From assembly GCF_047663525.1 (NCBI RefSeq), contig NC_092588.1:91447501-91511500 (forward strand): a DNA stretch of 64,000 nucleotides. Reading direction: 5' to 3'. Source of the stretch: Anas platyrhynchos (lineage: Eukaryota > Chordata > Aves > Anseriformes > Anatidae). Shown piece by piece: positions 43,895-55,980 of the stretch (within the stretch, counting starts at the first letter, position 1; each line of letters starts with the position of its first letter). The notes beneath the pieces are model-generated. The model was given only the letters and a program-made list of their open reading frames with translations. It had not been told where the DNA came from and searched no databases. The position numbers and the translations under genes are program-made.

Positions 43895-45293
43895 GTAGGT
43901 GCGCTTTGTGTTTCTGCACCAGGCGTGCCTGGTAGCGGTGCGAGTAGCAGCGCTTTTTCTAGCGCGTTTTTTTTAATTTGTGCAGGTGTTGTAAATGGCG
44001 GCAGGGCCTCCTGCACGTAGCTGGAGGTGTCTGTGTAAGGTTTGTAGGCTCTGAAACCTCGCTGCCCCTCGAAGCTGGAAATTCAGTGAGAAACACCTCC
44101 CTCTGCTGCCAGGCTTGATGCCACCTTAGACTGATGCAGGTGCATGGTGCAGCTACGAGAGCTGTGGCTGCAGAGGGGTGCACAGGCATCTCCGTACAGC
44201 ATGTGCTTCAGTGTGTCCCACGCTAGGGGAGAAAGCCTGAAGCCTCCAAAGCAAAGGAGGGAATGGTGATGTACTCTCCTTGTTTACAACAGATGATAGG
44301 AGAAGTTGTGGGTTTAGCTGGTAGTAAACCCCTCAGGTGAAACAAAAGGCTGCAGGTGTGGCTCCAGCTGAGCTTAGATTGGTCACACTACCTCATAAGG
44401 AAATCTCTGAGAGAAGAACCTCCTTTTTAGAGCAGAAATGTACCTTGAGGATATATTTTACCCTGTCTGATAGAAACTAATGTGAAGTTTTTATAACACC
44501 TGCCTTTATTCTTCAAAGAAATGGCAGCCCTGTAACTTTTTATGTGAGTATTGATTGGATTTGTTCCAGAGTTAACAATCAAATAATTAGGAATCGTGTT
44601 TAAAACATTAGTTGCTCTTTCAGGTTGATCCTTTGGCTTGTTTTTATTTGCTAATTCGTATTTCAAGTGGAGTTTTATGTCTGAAGTTATTGTTGTTAAG
44701 CCATTAAAAAATGTACTGTAGCTCATAATTACTGTTGACTCTTAATCTTGTTCAAAGCTAACTTCTTTTGCATGAATGTATGTAGGAACGTAGCATTCAA
44801 ATCTAATGTCAAAATGCAACTATTAATTTAGTTCCACCTTTCAGTTCCAAAGGTCACCAAGAAAGGGGCAGTGTAATAATATTTGGCTCCCCCATGGTGA
44901 TCTTTGTCACTGTCCCACCTTTTTGGCCATTTTGAGGATATCTGTATTCAAGGAAGTAATCATTCGCCTTGCACAAATAAGGAGAAATTGAAGGGGAGCT
45001 AGTAATTTGCACAGGGGATCAGAGTTTTTCGGTGTTTAGGCAGTGGTCTTAACTCATTAGAACTACTCATCTCTAGTGAGCAGCAGAGTATGCTTACCAA
45101 ACTGCTGTAAAGCTTTCAGCTGCTCTGCTACTTAACAGAAACAAGGAAAATGTTTACTTCTGTGGGGAGGAGGGAGGCATTCCTGCCTGTGTATTTGTGC
45201 CTGCTTGGCACTGCCAGTTGCCCTGACAGTGCTGTGCTGGTGCTTCAGACCTGCTTCCCTCACGTAGTCCTGACTGCACTTCTCTTTTATCAG
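43895..45293 (+). other. TMEM14C: TMEM14C intron 2
   Basis: 1.4-kb intron. A weakly MIR-like patch lies near 44960-45050 (ACAAATAAGGAGAAATTGAA, then GCTAGTAATTTGCACAGGG). Nothing else is clear. Confidence 0.75.
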
Positions 45294-45378
45294 TGGCATC
45301 TGGAACCTTGTCTGCTGTTATGGGAATGAGATTTTACAACTCCAGAAAAGCAATGCCTGGGCTGATTGCTGGGGCCAG
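45294..45378 (+). CDS. TMEM14C: TMEM14C coding exon 3
   Basis: 85-bp exon between acceptor TTTTATCAG and donor GTAGTC. It reads (V)ASGTLSAVMGMRFYNSRKAM, then PGLIAGA(S). It enters in phase 1 and leaves in phase 2. It carries the third helix and the conserved MGMRF.NS.K motif. Compared with the human protein as I remember it, one alanine is missing before GLIAGA. Confidence 0.94.
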
Positions 45379-45608
45379 GTAGTCACCTGTTTTCTGTTCT
45401 CGTCCACATTTTGAATAAGCATTTTATTTAACATATACATGCCTTATAGTGTTTAAAAATATTACACGGTGAGTCCTGTGAAAAATGAAATCTTATGTTG
45501 GAGTTCAGCTAAATTAAATCATATCAAGTTTTCATGTTGTTTTTTAAGATTTTTTGCTACCCCTTGCTTTTTTTTTTTTTTTTTTTTAACAAATATTCTG
45601 TTCAACAG

Positions 45609-45666
45609 TATACTGATGGTTGGACGGCTTGGATTGCAGATGATGGAAAAACCTCTTAAGCCATAA
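45609..45666 (+). CDS. TMEM14C: TMEM14C last coding exon 4
   Basis: From acceptor CAACAG, it completes the split serine codon and reads ILMVGRLGLQMMEKPLKP, then TAA. It is the fourth hydrophobic helix with a short charged tail. A 20-bp T run precedes the acceptor. Candidate poly(A) signals follow at 46309-46314 (AATAAA) and about 46389. Confidence 0.92.
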
Positions 45667-46314
45667 GCCTATCTTCGAGTGACTTGATGCAGATCATTAA
45701 GAAGCCTGGAAATGCAACTGCCTGAATGTACCACACAAAATAGAAAAGGCACTACTGACTGTGCACTGTATTTTTCATATCCTAACGCACATGGGTCTGT
45801 CTTTAAAGGACATAGACCGAGAACCTGTGTTGTCTTCCAAACTGGCACTTATCTCAGTATCTAAATTATGAAGGAAGAAAATATGAGTGTGGGGTTAGTT
45901 CAGATGCTTGTTCCGCAGATGACTGTAGAAAGAGGCCTGTTGGCGCTTTTGCGTGCTGATAGGAATGAGGCTTAAATATACGTGTGGACTTAAAATCTGA
46001 AATCCTTTGTACTTCTGAAACAATGGGAGACAAGTTGCCAACTTGTTGCTAATACTGTCAATAACAAATGTGTTTGTTCTGTCACCTTTCCCCTCCCACT
46101 TCCCTGACAGCTTATCTGCTCATCACGTTTGTCAGTCAGGGCCTTTTTTCTGCTAGGGCCGTTAGAGCCCACAAAACAATCATGGAGCAGGCTGTCAAGT
46201 TGCTATTGTGATACAGTGAAAGTAAACCCCTTAATTAGTTTTTCATGAGGAAAAGTGCCCTGCTTAATGTCATTCATTTCACTTTTACATACTATCACTG
46301 GTAAGAGAAATAAA
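45667..46314 (+). other. TMEM14C: Probable TMEM14C 3' untranslated region with poly(A) signal at 46309
   Basis: Sequence after the stop runs to the first AATAAA (46309-46314). I see nothing coding in it. The end point is inferred only from that signal. Confidence 0.45.
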
Positions 46315-49300
46315 AAATGTGCTTCATTAGATAATGCTGAATTGTAGTCATAGCACTTGGATTTCATGAGAATTAAAATGTTATTCTAAATAAATGAAAA
46401 AATTATGATTACAAACTTACATTCTCTGTAACTGTTTTCTTTAATCATTCATCTGGATTGATGCAATTTGGTACCTCTTCTGTAGAGTATCTACATGTAT
46501 TTGTGAATGTGAATTGTAGAAATTATCCTTGTTCCATTCCCTGAATATAGGGACTTTTAAGTTTCCTGAACTGGTTGGGGAGGAGGAGTATAGCCAGAGG
46601 AAAAAAGCATCTGCTTTATATATTCATACAAGTATTTAATTGTTGTTGTTTTTTTTTTTTGTTGTTTTTTTTCTGAGAGAAAATAATCTATTTAAGATTG
46701 GAAAATACTCTCAGTGAAAGTTTATTTAAAGACTAAAGGGCTCAGATGATTCCCTCACAAGTACTCTGTTGCCTGAAATCATTCTAAATATAAACTTGCA
46801 GCGCAGCTGGGAGCTATGCGTGGATGGTAATATATCCCTTCCTGGTATGATCTGTCTTATGTCCCTTTCTGCACAGGGCCTGAACTTGATGTTCACAACC
46901 TCTGGTGTCTGGTACTGCGAGCAATGGAAGTGGTGGGATTGATCTGTTAGGTTAGATAGCTTGCAGGGCCTCATTTGTTCAGAGTTCCCTAAGTACTGAG
47001 CCAGTACCTCGGCAGGAGGATGACCACGTACGTATTTTTTTCTTCCCTTTTTCCTTCCTTTCTTGTTGGATAGTTTTATGCTCTGGACATGGATGGGAGC
47101 AGCGGAAGTGGGAAGTCTATTCCCATAGGAAGAGGTGAGAGTTTCAGCAAAACAGGCAGGGCAGTGACCTCCCTGAGGATGGCATGGCCCCTGCTACCTG
47201 AGCAGGTCATGAGATCGCATCCAGTGGCAGTGTCTGAGGTCTGCCACAAGTACGGGGATTTGTCTAGCAGGTTGCAGCAATGAGGCAAGGTTGGGGAGGC
47301 CAGGAAATCAGGCAGGCCGGGAAATCAGTGGATGGGGTTGCAGTCAGTAGGGACATGGCTGGGCATGGGCATAGCTGCAACACAGCTTCCCCAAGGACCA
47401 AGGGTTGTGATCACTGCTGCTACAGAGCGCAGCTGCCAGCAGCCTAGTCTTGGGCCACACAGCTTGGGTTACAGCTGGCCTTGAGCACAGGCAGAGATCC
47501 AGCAGTTTTCTAATTGCATAATGCTGGTCTCAAATCAGATAACTTGCAAGTCTAGGCAGCAGTTGTCCTTTAATGGACAACAAGGCAATGAAAAGCAGGG
47601 AATTGGACCAAAGAGTTTATGCCTTGCTGTTGTTTAATGTGCTGTGGAAAGCAGTAGCCTGAATTGAGAACTGCTGCTGGAACTCTTTGTTTCTACTTCT
47701 CACAGTCAGGAGGAACAGTAAGCCAAACCAAGGGAGGATCAGAGTTTGACAATTGTGTACTTTTTATCCCCTTTGAGTGTATACTAAAGTTCTTAAGTAG
47801 CTGGCATTTCTGCACTGAAAGCATGTGTCAGTGGATCAGGGTTAACATGACTGTAGAGAGCCTTATTAGTCTCCTACTGGTTGCAAGAAAAACTTAACAC
47901 TTGTCATACTTTGATTATGGACAAGTCAAGACCGTTGTGGTTATGTCAAAATAGTTTCAATGTCCATTAGTATATGGTAAGGATAGTGTGCTTCTTCTAG
48001 CCATATTTAATGCAACAAGTACTACGTTTTTCTGCTCTAGGTAAATATTAGTGAGCTATGGCCACATAATTAGTTAGTTGCTTGCCTAGACTGTGACTGT
48101 AACTAACTCATTGGCATCTTGTACTAGAGACGAGTGATGGATTTCTCTTGTTTTTTGTTTTTTTTTTTATAAATGCACTGGTTTTACAATTAACAGAATT
48201 TCTACAGATAAATTAAGGTACATTTAAATAGCATATGAAGGCCTGCTAGCAGTAAGGGAATAACAAATACTTGAGAGTAGACCCATGGCAAATGAATTAA
48301 AGTTTCTAGTGTGTTAGTAACTAGATACTCCTATCCCTGTACATTTCTTCCAGTATTAGTGTTTTGTTTAGGTGCTGCTTTTATAACAAACCATATAATT
48401 TTTTGGTAAAACAGCTTAAGATGAAATTGACATACATTAAGTTCTGTAGCCCATATATTATGGCACATTAGGTCAACAGTAGAAATTAAAATCTTGTATG
48501 TAGTTATAAAAATCATACAAATACTTCTCTTTTTACAATGCCTAAAGTAATCATTAACAGCTGTACATCTTTAAAGAACATACTAATTTTGCACTTGAAA
48601 TTGGCAGGGTTTATGTAATTACTAATTATGTAATTACAGTCCAAAGTATCTATTCTGAATGCAACCGTTAACAGAATTAGCCTAGGTCAACATGTGAAAA
48701 AAGATTTATTGTACACTGCAAGGTCTTTTGCAGGATGTTACTGTAATTCTTAAAATAGAAGCCAGGGAAGGTATGGCATGAGCATATACATTGAGGTATT
48801 GCATTAGTAAAGTTTGTGTGTGTTTTCAGGGACTTAAGTTAGCCTTTGAGAGCTAAAGCAGAAAGTAACCTCTTCGAAGAACAGCCTGATTCAACTTCTT
48901 TAAAATAAGGGGAAGTCTGTAAGACGTAAAAACAGGAGTTTATGGATCACTTAAGCCTTTTTGGCAAATTCAACATTAAAAGAGCTGATGAGACTGCAGT
49001 GATTCGGGCTCCTTTAAACATCGCTGTGACACACCTTTGACAGGGGAGATGTAAATCTCCACAGATCTTCAACTGAAAACAATCAATTTAATTTTAACAG
49101 TAGAGTCTAATTTTAAGCTTCACTACAGCTCAACAAGTGTAGCATTTGATAGTAGTTTAGCTATTTTCCGGTCTTGCTGTATAATCCTGGGCCAGGTTTT
49201 CAGACCTTGTATAGTATTTGTCAGTGAATAACTTATATCCAACTATACAGAGTTGTCATTGCTACTATAAACATTTAGATGTCACAGATCGTAAGAACCT

Positions 49301-49806
49301 CTTAGGTGAGTTCTGAAATCCTTGTATGACACTGTGTTCTTCCAAGCCCACTCTGTACTTTCACGCTTACCTGCCTAGTAAGGAACAAGCATTTCACCTG
49401 GAAGCCTGGTGCTGCTCAGATTTAGCCCTGCTTCTAGCTGCTTGTGTATGTGAAAACAGTGTATGTCAGTGGTAGACATCAGACCAAGAGTATGCTCCTC
49501 TAAGAGTATTCTGACAGGAAGTGGATCTATAGAGAAATGTCAGGTGAAATCTACTTCTCATTAGCTTAAAATACTCAGATTTGGCAAGATGTTACACAAT
49601 GCTTCATGATGTCCTACTACATAGACAATATTTTACATAATATTTTGTAAATTATTTTTCTTCCACAGGTAACAGAACCCAAGGTCTTTTTTTCCTTCTT
49701 TACTATTGAACAGTCTTAAGAAAAGTTGGAGCAAGTAGGCAATTCAGGTTTCCATTGCAGGAGAACTGAACACAGCTCACATGATACCTGCAGAGGATGG
49801 CATTTT
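46315..49806. other. Convergent intergenic DNA and probable MAK 3' untranslated region
   Basis: No gene is supported. TMEM14C (plus) and MAK (minus) end toward each other here. Minus-strand poly(A) signals (TTTATT on the plus strand) occur at about 48702 and 46722. Either could end the MAK transcript, which would imply a 3' untranslated region of about 1.1 or 3.1 kb. Poly-T runs lie at about 46648-46660 and 48156-48168. Confidence 0.5.
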
Positions 49807-49958
49807 CTATCTGTGTCCTCCATATTTGGCCACCCAGTCTGTTCTTCCATGTACTGGCTGAATTGTTGGTGCACGAGTTAAAATATTCATGTTTTTTGCT
49901 GCTGAATTGTAAGTAGGACCTGGTAACGCACGAGCAGCTTTGTTTTTCCAGGAATAGT
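49807..49958 (-). CDS. MAK: MAK last coding exon
   Basis: Minus-strand exon after acceptor CTTTCAG. It completes an Asp codon and continues [14 protein letters not shown], then [16 protein letters not shown], and ends [15 protein letters not shown] before TAG. The terminal [13 protein letters not shown] is the signature C-terminus of male germ cell-associated kinase. MAK is a CMGC Ser/Thr kinase of the RCK group (with CILK1/ICK and MOK) that limits cilium length and acts at the cilium tip in photoreceptors and sperm precursors. Across the window eight exons encode the last 432 residues; the kinase N-lobe and activation loop lie beyond the right edge. Confidence 0.96.
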
Positions 49959-51452
49959 CTGAAAGAAACCAGAAGTCAGAATCAAAAAAGTGTTTCACTA
50001 CTTTCACTACAGATTTGAATGAGAGCTGAAAGCTAACATGCCATCTCCTTCCTTCCCTCCCTCTCTCCTCAGAAGTTGTTTGCCAGTTCCTAGGTGGGAA
50101 CAAGTAGCTCAAAAGAGCAAGTCAGCAAAACAGACAGCACGCTTAGGTAGGACCATATCAGATTGGTCTGTCATAGGCCCTTCAATTAAACAATTCTCTG
50201 TCAGTTTAGGGCCTTATTATTTCATATGAAGTAACTAGAGAAGTATTCTGTTGGGTTTGGACAATGGTGCTAAGTTTTCTACTCACAAACCAGTTTTTCC
50301 TGAGCACTTTTGTTTGTCTTCTCTGAATCAGAAACATATCAACAAAGAAACATCATCCATACCATAGAATATACCAGGTAACTGTTATATTCAGGATAGA
50401 TTTCATATTGTTTTTAACTGAATGGAGGAAAATATCTTTTAATGTGTTTAAGGTAATGTACAGCTAGATCACTAGTATATCATAACTATTCAGAACTGGT
50501 CACTTGCATTCTTGTTTGGCTTTTACCTTGTATAACGTACCAGTATTGAGATTTTCACTCCAGAAAGCACTCCTGTGATATTTCAAGGGTATAAGAACAG
50601 TGTCACCTACTGAGATGACACTCAGACTTGCATAGCTAACATAGTGAAGATGAAGACACAGTGAAAACCTGTCTTAAATCACCACCACAGAAGCTGCTAA
50701 CCAACCAGAAAGGGCTAGTAAATAAAAGAGCAATTCATTTTAATTTAGTGCTTGCACCGTATCTGTGACATTATTTGTGAATTTATTATTTATTAAGTCA
50801 CCTGAGGAAGGTCTTTGCTTTTTTTTTTCCAAATAGTTGAGGCCATTATAAGCATGGATCAGGATCATCAATTACATTATACTGATGAAATACCCATGCA
50901 AGACAGTCACATGCTACATTAAAGTCACTGTCAAGAAAAAATCCTGCAAACCGTTAAATAGGAGTGTTGTTCTTGTTTTTTTGTTTGTTTTTTTTTTTTG
51001 TTTTTAACTTGCATTTATCTATTTTTCATACTTACTAGTTGGTGACTAATGTTTCCTAATAGCTACATAAATCATGCAGTTATATTTATATCCAGTCTAC
51101 ATGACCACTTACATTGAGTTGTGGAGTTACTATTTTTTTTTTTTTTAGCAATTTTATTTAGCCTGAATTTCTAATAAAAAGTAGTTTAGCAACTTTTCCA
51201 CAACTGGAATAACAAAAGGGTTGCGCATTTGTTTACTTTTACCTAACATCTAATAGCAGTTGTTTCTCCAGGTATTATACCATGATTCCCTCTAGATACC
51301 TGCATTCAAATCATTTAAGAAAAATATGCCTAATAATTTTACTTAAAAAACTCGAAGGAAGACTTATTAAGAGATAATAAACATTTTAGGAAGCACACAA
51401 AATTAACATTTACCATTTCCTTAAATATATATGTTAAAAGGATGTTTCTTAC
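49959..51452 (-). other. MAK: MAK intron before the last exon
   Basis: AT-rich intron. It holds T-rich runs at about 50818-50830, 50976-51010 and 51132-51147. No exon-like sequence is seen. Confidence 0.8.
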
Positions 51453-51581
51453 CTGATACAGACGGACCAAGAGGAGCTAGCTGTATCCGTTGTCCAGCTG
51501 ATCCAACTTCTTTTTTATGAAAGGAAGGGATGTATCCTCCTAATGGGTTGTAAGCAGCACCTCCTACAAAGTCAGGATTTC
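51453..51581 (-). CDS. MAK: MAK C-terminal tail exon (NPDFVGGAAYNPLGGYIPSF)
   Basis: 129-bp exon, acceptor CAACAG, donor GTAAGA, phase 1 at both ends. It reads (G)NPDFVGGAAYNPLGGYIPSF, then HKKEVGSAGQRIQLAPLGPS. The GYIPSFxKKEVxSAGQRIxLAPL block is conserved with mammalian MAK. It can follow either the 75-nt exon at 54525 or, if that is skipped, the exon at 56505. Confidence 0.93.
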
Positions 51582-54524
51582 CTGTTGACATTAGAGTTTT
51601 AATATTTTCAGTTACATGCAGAAAACCTTGCCTGCTTTTTATAGACACTTCAAAACACCTTTGCATTAACACAAATAATGAGTGTGAGAGTTCTTTAAGA
51701 ACTCCCTAGTGCTTGCCTATTGGCAAAAGTACTTATTCTTTTCTTTGTATTGTAGTTGGACCCCTTAAGGTGCCTAACAAACTACATTTGTGTATACTCT
51801 AGTACATCTGATCCTGTGACGCAGTAGGACTAAAGCCAGAAAAACAGTACAAACATTTCATTAGTACTTTCATTAAACTTAGATTGCATAGCAAAGCTTA
51901 GAGAAGACAAGATCTTACCTTTTACTTACAGTTAATTAATTTACTGGAAGCTAGTTTAAGTATTTCCATATTTGAAAATCAGCGCTCAACAGGAGTCTTG
52001 CACTCAACATATTGGGCTTAAGTCTATCCAAAACAGAAACAAAATCCTCTTGTGGTAAGTGGTACCCCGTATGAAGGTGACTTAGCCAGGTTCAAAAATC
52101 TGGACCCAGTTCCCCTCGCCTTTGAACTCTGGCTATAATTTTATTGGGCCTGGTTTTGGTCCAGATCTTTTTTAAAGCAGTGCTACCTTGAAAAGATTGA
52201 CATAATCATCTTCTTTTGGAAGCTGAGAAATGTCATGCATCTGCACACAAAATTAGTACTGTGTTATTGTACAATAGCTTTGGATTCTGTTACAATTTAA
52301 CGCTGTGCTCCAAGCAAATTTCTCACCTCCAAGTGTGTCATCATAGGGACAGACTTAAAGACTGTGCTGGCACAACATCTGAAGAAACGTGCTTTCTCTG
52401 GTAGTATTACATTTTATGAACTACTAGACCATAGTAGTTTTATTTTGACCTTTATCAAGTGTGAACACTTTTATTAATGTTTAGGTTGGTTTCAACCATA
52501 GTTTTACACAGTGTGTGAATTGACAAAGTTTTCCTGTCTCTGGCCCGTGTGCTTGCAAAATGCTCCTCTTCACAAAAACACCCCCAGCTCTCTGTGCTAA
52601 TACCAGAGCTCAGTGCAGTAGACCTGTAAACTGCAAAATTGGTCATCTACCAACCCCTAAAGTATCCTCAGCTAATTACAGCTGTGTTGTGTCATTGTGT
52701 ACGTTCCTGTTTTTTCTTAAACACCAACAAAAAGCATTCAGCTGACTTGATTTTGCCAAGCTGTTTGTTCTGTAAGTCCTGTGAATAGTTGGGTCTTTAT
52801 GGGACTTCCCTGTGTATAGTGCATGCCAGTCTCCAGTGCAATAAAGAATGACACAAGAGTCCTGGTGAAAAATAAAACTTTAATAAAGTACTCCATTAAA
52901 ATATGACTTTCTTGCCGTTTTAAGTTGTTCTTCCTTTTCAGGAATTTGCCTGAAAAACAAAGCAATGCAGTTTTAGGATTACATTCACCTGTCTAAGCAC
53001 TTCTTAAAATTCTGAAATCTAAAAGTAAGATCATGGCAGGGCTCAGACTAATATAACCTCAAAAAGACTATTCCTGCCTGTTTCTTATCTACAGCTCAGC
53101 AAAGTTGCGTATCTGTAAACTAAAAAACAAACAAACTGCTGAACCATTTTTTCCCTTCCCCTTACCTCTTAATGCCTGATGTACTTTATGAGCCCTTCTT
53201 CAGCAAATAGTAGAGGGCAGCCCAGAAGAAGCGTCTCGGTGAAACTGAGAGGTCTGGAGGTATGATCTTTTTGGATAAGAACAAAGGAGGAAAAGTAGAA
53301 GTTCAATACAGAGGAGTAACTACAAATATTTAAAAAAAAATCTTAAAAGCACATACTAAATTGTTCCTTACCTCTGACCACTGCTGTACAAAAGGAGTTC
53401 TTGCTATTCATCCTTCAGACATGCAGGAGGCCATGATGACAAGTGCAAGTGTGGCCTGGGCAGTATACCCTACCTCAACACATACCTGCTTCTTCACAGA
53501 GAATAAAGCCACTGAATCATCTGAGCTGGGTAGTGAGTTGAAAGTAAAAGAAGAGCTATGAATAATTGCAATGAGTTGTACCACAAAGGTACACACCTGA
53601 GGGAGAGGTGAAACATTCCAGCTTCACACTGCTTGCAGTGGAGAGTGTGTTTAGGCACAAACTAGGCTGCTTGGAAACCTGTTTCTACTCTCTTACACTG
53701 AGGTTAACTCCAACAAAGTCTATGCAATCACAGTACTGTAAAATCAGTGTAATAGAAAATTGGAATGCAGTTAGTGGGATCGGTTCTTTGCCATTATCCA
53801 GCAACAGTGCAATTGCATGCTATGCATTACAATTATGATAATAAAATTTACTTTATCATTTAAAGTGCTGAGAATCCAGAAGAAAAGTTAGGAAGTCACT
53901 TATTGAAACATTCAGATGTTATATAAAAGACTTCAGTAAGTATATACAGTCAGTTTATTCTTTAACATTTCAAAGAATGTGCTGATGCAGTTCAGGTTGG
54001 GCTGCACGTAGGGGGAAATCACTTATCCTACTCAGGTATAACAGCACACACTTAACTTGGTTTCAAAGCAAATACAAAAGGTGAAACAATTCTGTCAGTA
54101 TTAAAAACAAAACCAAAACAAAAACACCCAACAACAGAGGGATCTTAAATACATGGATGTGTTTTACTTGAGTTCATCTGACTACTCCAAAGAGTAAAAT
54201 TCACAGTAGCAGCGATTTTCCACACTATGTTACACTATGGTAAATGAGATCGACCTCTGCTGTTTACCTGCTTCTGTGTGTCACAGCAAGAGTTGTTAAA
54301 ACATAGCTCATTGGTAAGTATAGCCTCTGCCTTAACTCCCTCAGCCTAGAGAGGCTTGGTCTAAAGCAGACATAATGAACAGGGCAAAGTTTGACAAAAT
54401 AGATTACAACTGAAAATGAAGTATGTGATTATTTGGAATCTGCACTGCAAGTGCAATTTTTAGAAGAAAGCATAAAACAAATATGAAATGTGCAAAGAAC
54501 CAGGCTATAGTTGCTATAAATTAC
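51582..54524 (-). other. MAK: MAK intron with one exon-like patch
   Basis: 2.9-kb intron, mostly featureless and AT-rich. A GC-richer patch with splice-like borders lies at 53166-53266 (separate entry). A plus-strand run of AATAAA-type signals around 52840-52877 belongs to no gene I can identify. Confidence 0.7.
53166..53266 (-). other. Exon-like patch inside a MAK intron (possible alternative exon)
   Basis: On the minus strand a pyrimidine-rich stretch ends AAAAAG, then 101 bp follow up to a good donor (GAG|GTAAGG). Spliced from MAK in phase 1 it would read D, then HTSRPLSFTETLLLGCPLLF and AEEGLIKYIRH before TAA, giving a truncated MAK tail. Another frame is also open and reads IPPDLSVSPRRFFWAALYYL, LKKGS, stop. 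I recognise neither peptide. The acceptor is weak (A before AG). Confidence 0.25.
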
Positions 54525-54599
54525 CTTTTGGATCCTCTAACTTTTCATTCAACCTTTCTTTGCATGATAGTTTTTCAATTGGTATAATTAAGTTCTCTT
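54525..54599 (-). CDS. MAK: MAK 75-nt alternative exon (retina-type)
   Basis: Exactly 75 bp between acceptor CTCTACAG and donor GTAATT, phase 1 in and out, so it adds 25 residues without a frame change: EENLIIPIEKLSCKERLNEK, then LEDPK. In mammals MAK has a 75-bp exon 12 that is included mainly in retina and is needed for the photoreceptor isoform. Length, phase and position (between the VNPK.S and NPDFVGG exons) all agree. That the bird exon is also retina-enriched is inference. Confidence 0.85.
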
Positions 54600-55259
54600 C
54601 TGTAGAGAAGAAAATGAAAAGGAAGAAAAAGATGGAAAGACAGAACTTTAGAAAAAGTACAGAAAGAATCTGGCTAGATGATATCAAAGAAATGAGGAAA
54701 AGCAAAGCAAGAAAATAAACATCTGACATTTTTCTTGTTTCAATTCTATGTTTTTACAAGCAGAAAATGTTACTCTGTCTAGTTATTTTATAAGGGCCAT
54801 TCTAATAATGGAATGAAAATGTAGTTTACCAAAAATGCAGTCATATTCCAATCACATAAATATATAAATTCCAAGTTTAAGCATTCAGGCATATTTGCAA
54901 AGCTGACTGATCATAACTTTACCATTCTTCACAAAGCATTTGTAACCGTTTGCTTTCATCTTATTTCACCCTAGGGAAATGTCATGGGTAAGAAAAATAA
55001 AACACTTAAATAAACTAAATTTAGTTACTTTCATACTACACAGCAGTGCCAGTTTTCAATCCTGTCATTATAAAACAAACAAACAAACAAACATGATTGA
55101 AGTGCTATATTACCCTGATATGTGCTCCAACTATTCTTGTTTTCTGTGTGTCTATCTTTAACATTGTTGCTTCCTGGGTATATGAAATATACTATTATTT
55201 AAGATGTTGATGGAAATAATACTAAGAATTTTCAAACACATGAAATTATCAGTTTTAGA

Positions 55260-55262
<3 letters not shown>

Positions 55263-55306
<44 letters not shown>
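55263..55306. repeat. (ATT)n microsatellite
   Basis: About fifteen perfect copies of a trinucleotide, intronic in MAK. Confidence 0.97.
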
Positions 55307-55869
55307 TTTGGTAGATACTCAAAGTAACCCAGTAAGACAACGGGGATTTTTACCATTAAATTAACTTAGATGAATGCTACGTTCTAATTCAGTAGGTAGC
55401 TGTCTAGCTTTCTGATACATAGTTTCAGAAACAGCTCTTGACCTTTTTGTGCCTCTTTCAAATGCAAGAGCATTTTATGAATAAACTAATTAATTCTAAG
55501 GCACCCTGACACAATGTTTCTGAAAATAAAAAGGTACATATCATAATTGCTTGGGAAAAGAAAAAAAGTCTCTTCTAATCCAGGGGATGCTGTTATTTTT
55601 CCATTTCCTGTCTTTCATATAATTTCAGATGAACGATTTATACCTCACCTGACTTCCAGAGGGAGGATCAGTTCTGATGACACTGCAAGATGGCTACTAA
55701 AGTTCTGTTAAAAAGAGCTGGGGTGTAGCATCTGCATGTAAACAAGCTTTCTGAAGTTCTTGTATAAGCATGTTAGGTTAGGTGGTTTATTAGCATCAGT
55801 GAAGTTGGGAGTTACAGTGGCTTCAAAGCTGTTAAAGTTACCTCCTATCACAGGGTGGTGGGAGTACAC

Positions 55870-55980
55870 AGATGGTGTGTATGGCTTGGAGGTCAGAAGA
55901 TAGATTTTAGTCTCAAGTCAATGAAATCTTAGGTAAGTCATTTAACTTGTGTTAGTCTTCACACTTTAAAACACTGATAG
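55870..55980 (+). mobile_element. Old MIR-like SINE fragment
   Basis: GGCTTGGAGGTCAGAAGATA, then GGTAAGTCATTTAACTTGTG and GTTAGTCTTCACACTTTAAA follow the MIR wording around 'gaagtcaggagacctgg' and 'gcaagtcacttaacctctctg' as I remember it. Diverged, plus orientation. Confidence 0.55.

Noticed and set aside
44960-45050. Possible third MIR fragment in TMEM14C intron 2
   Set aside because: ACAAATAAGGAGAAATTGAA and GCTAGTAATTTGCACAGG are suggestive but too short and diverged to call without a profile search.
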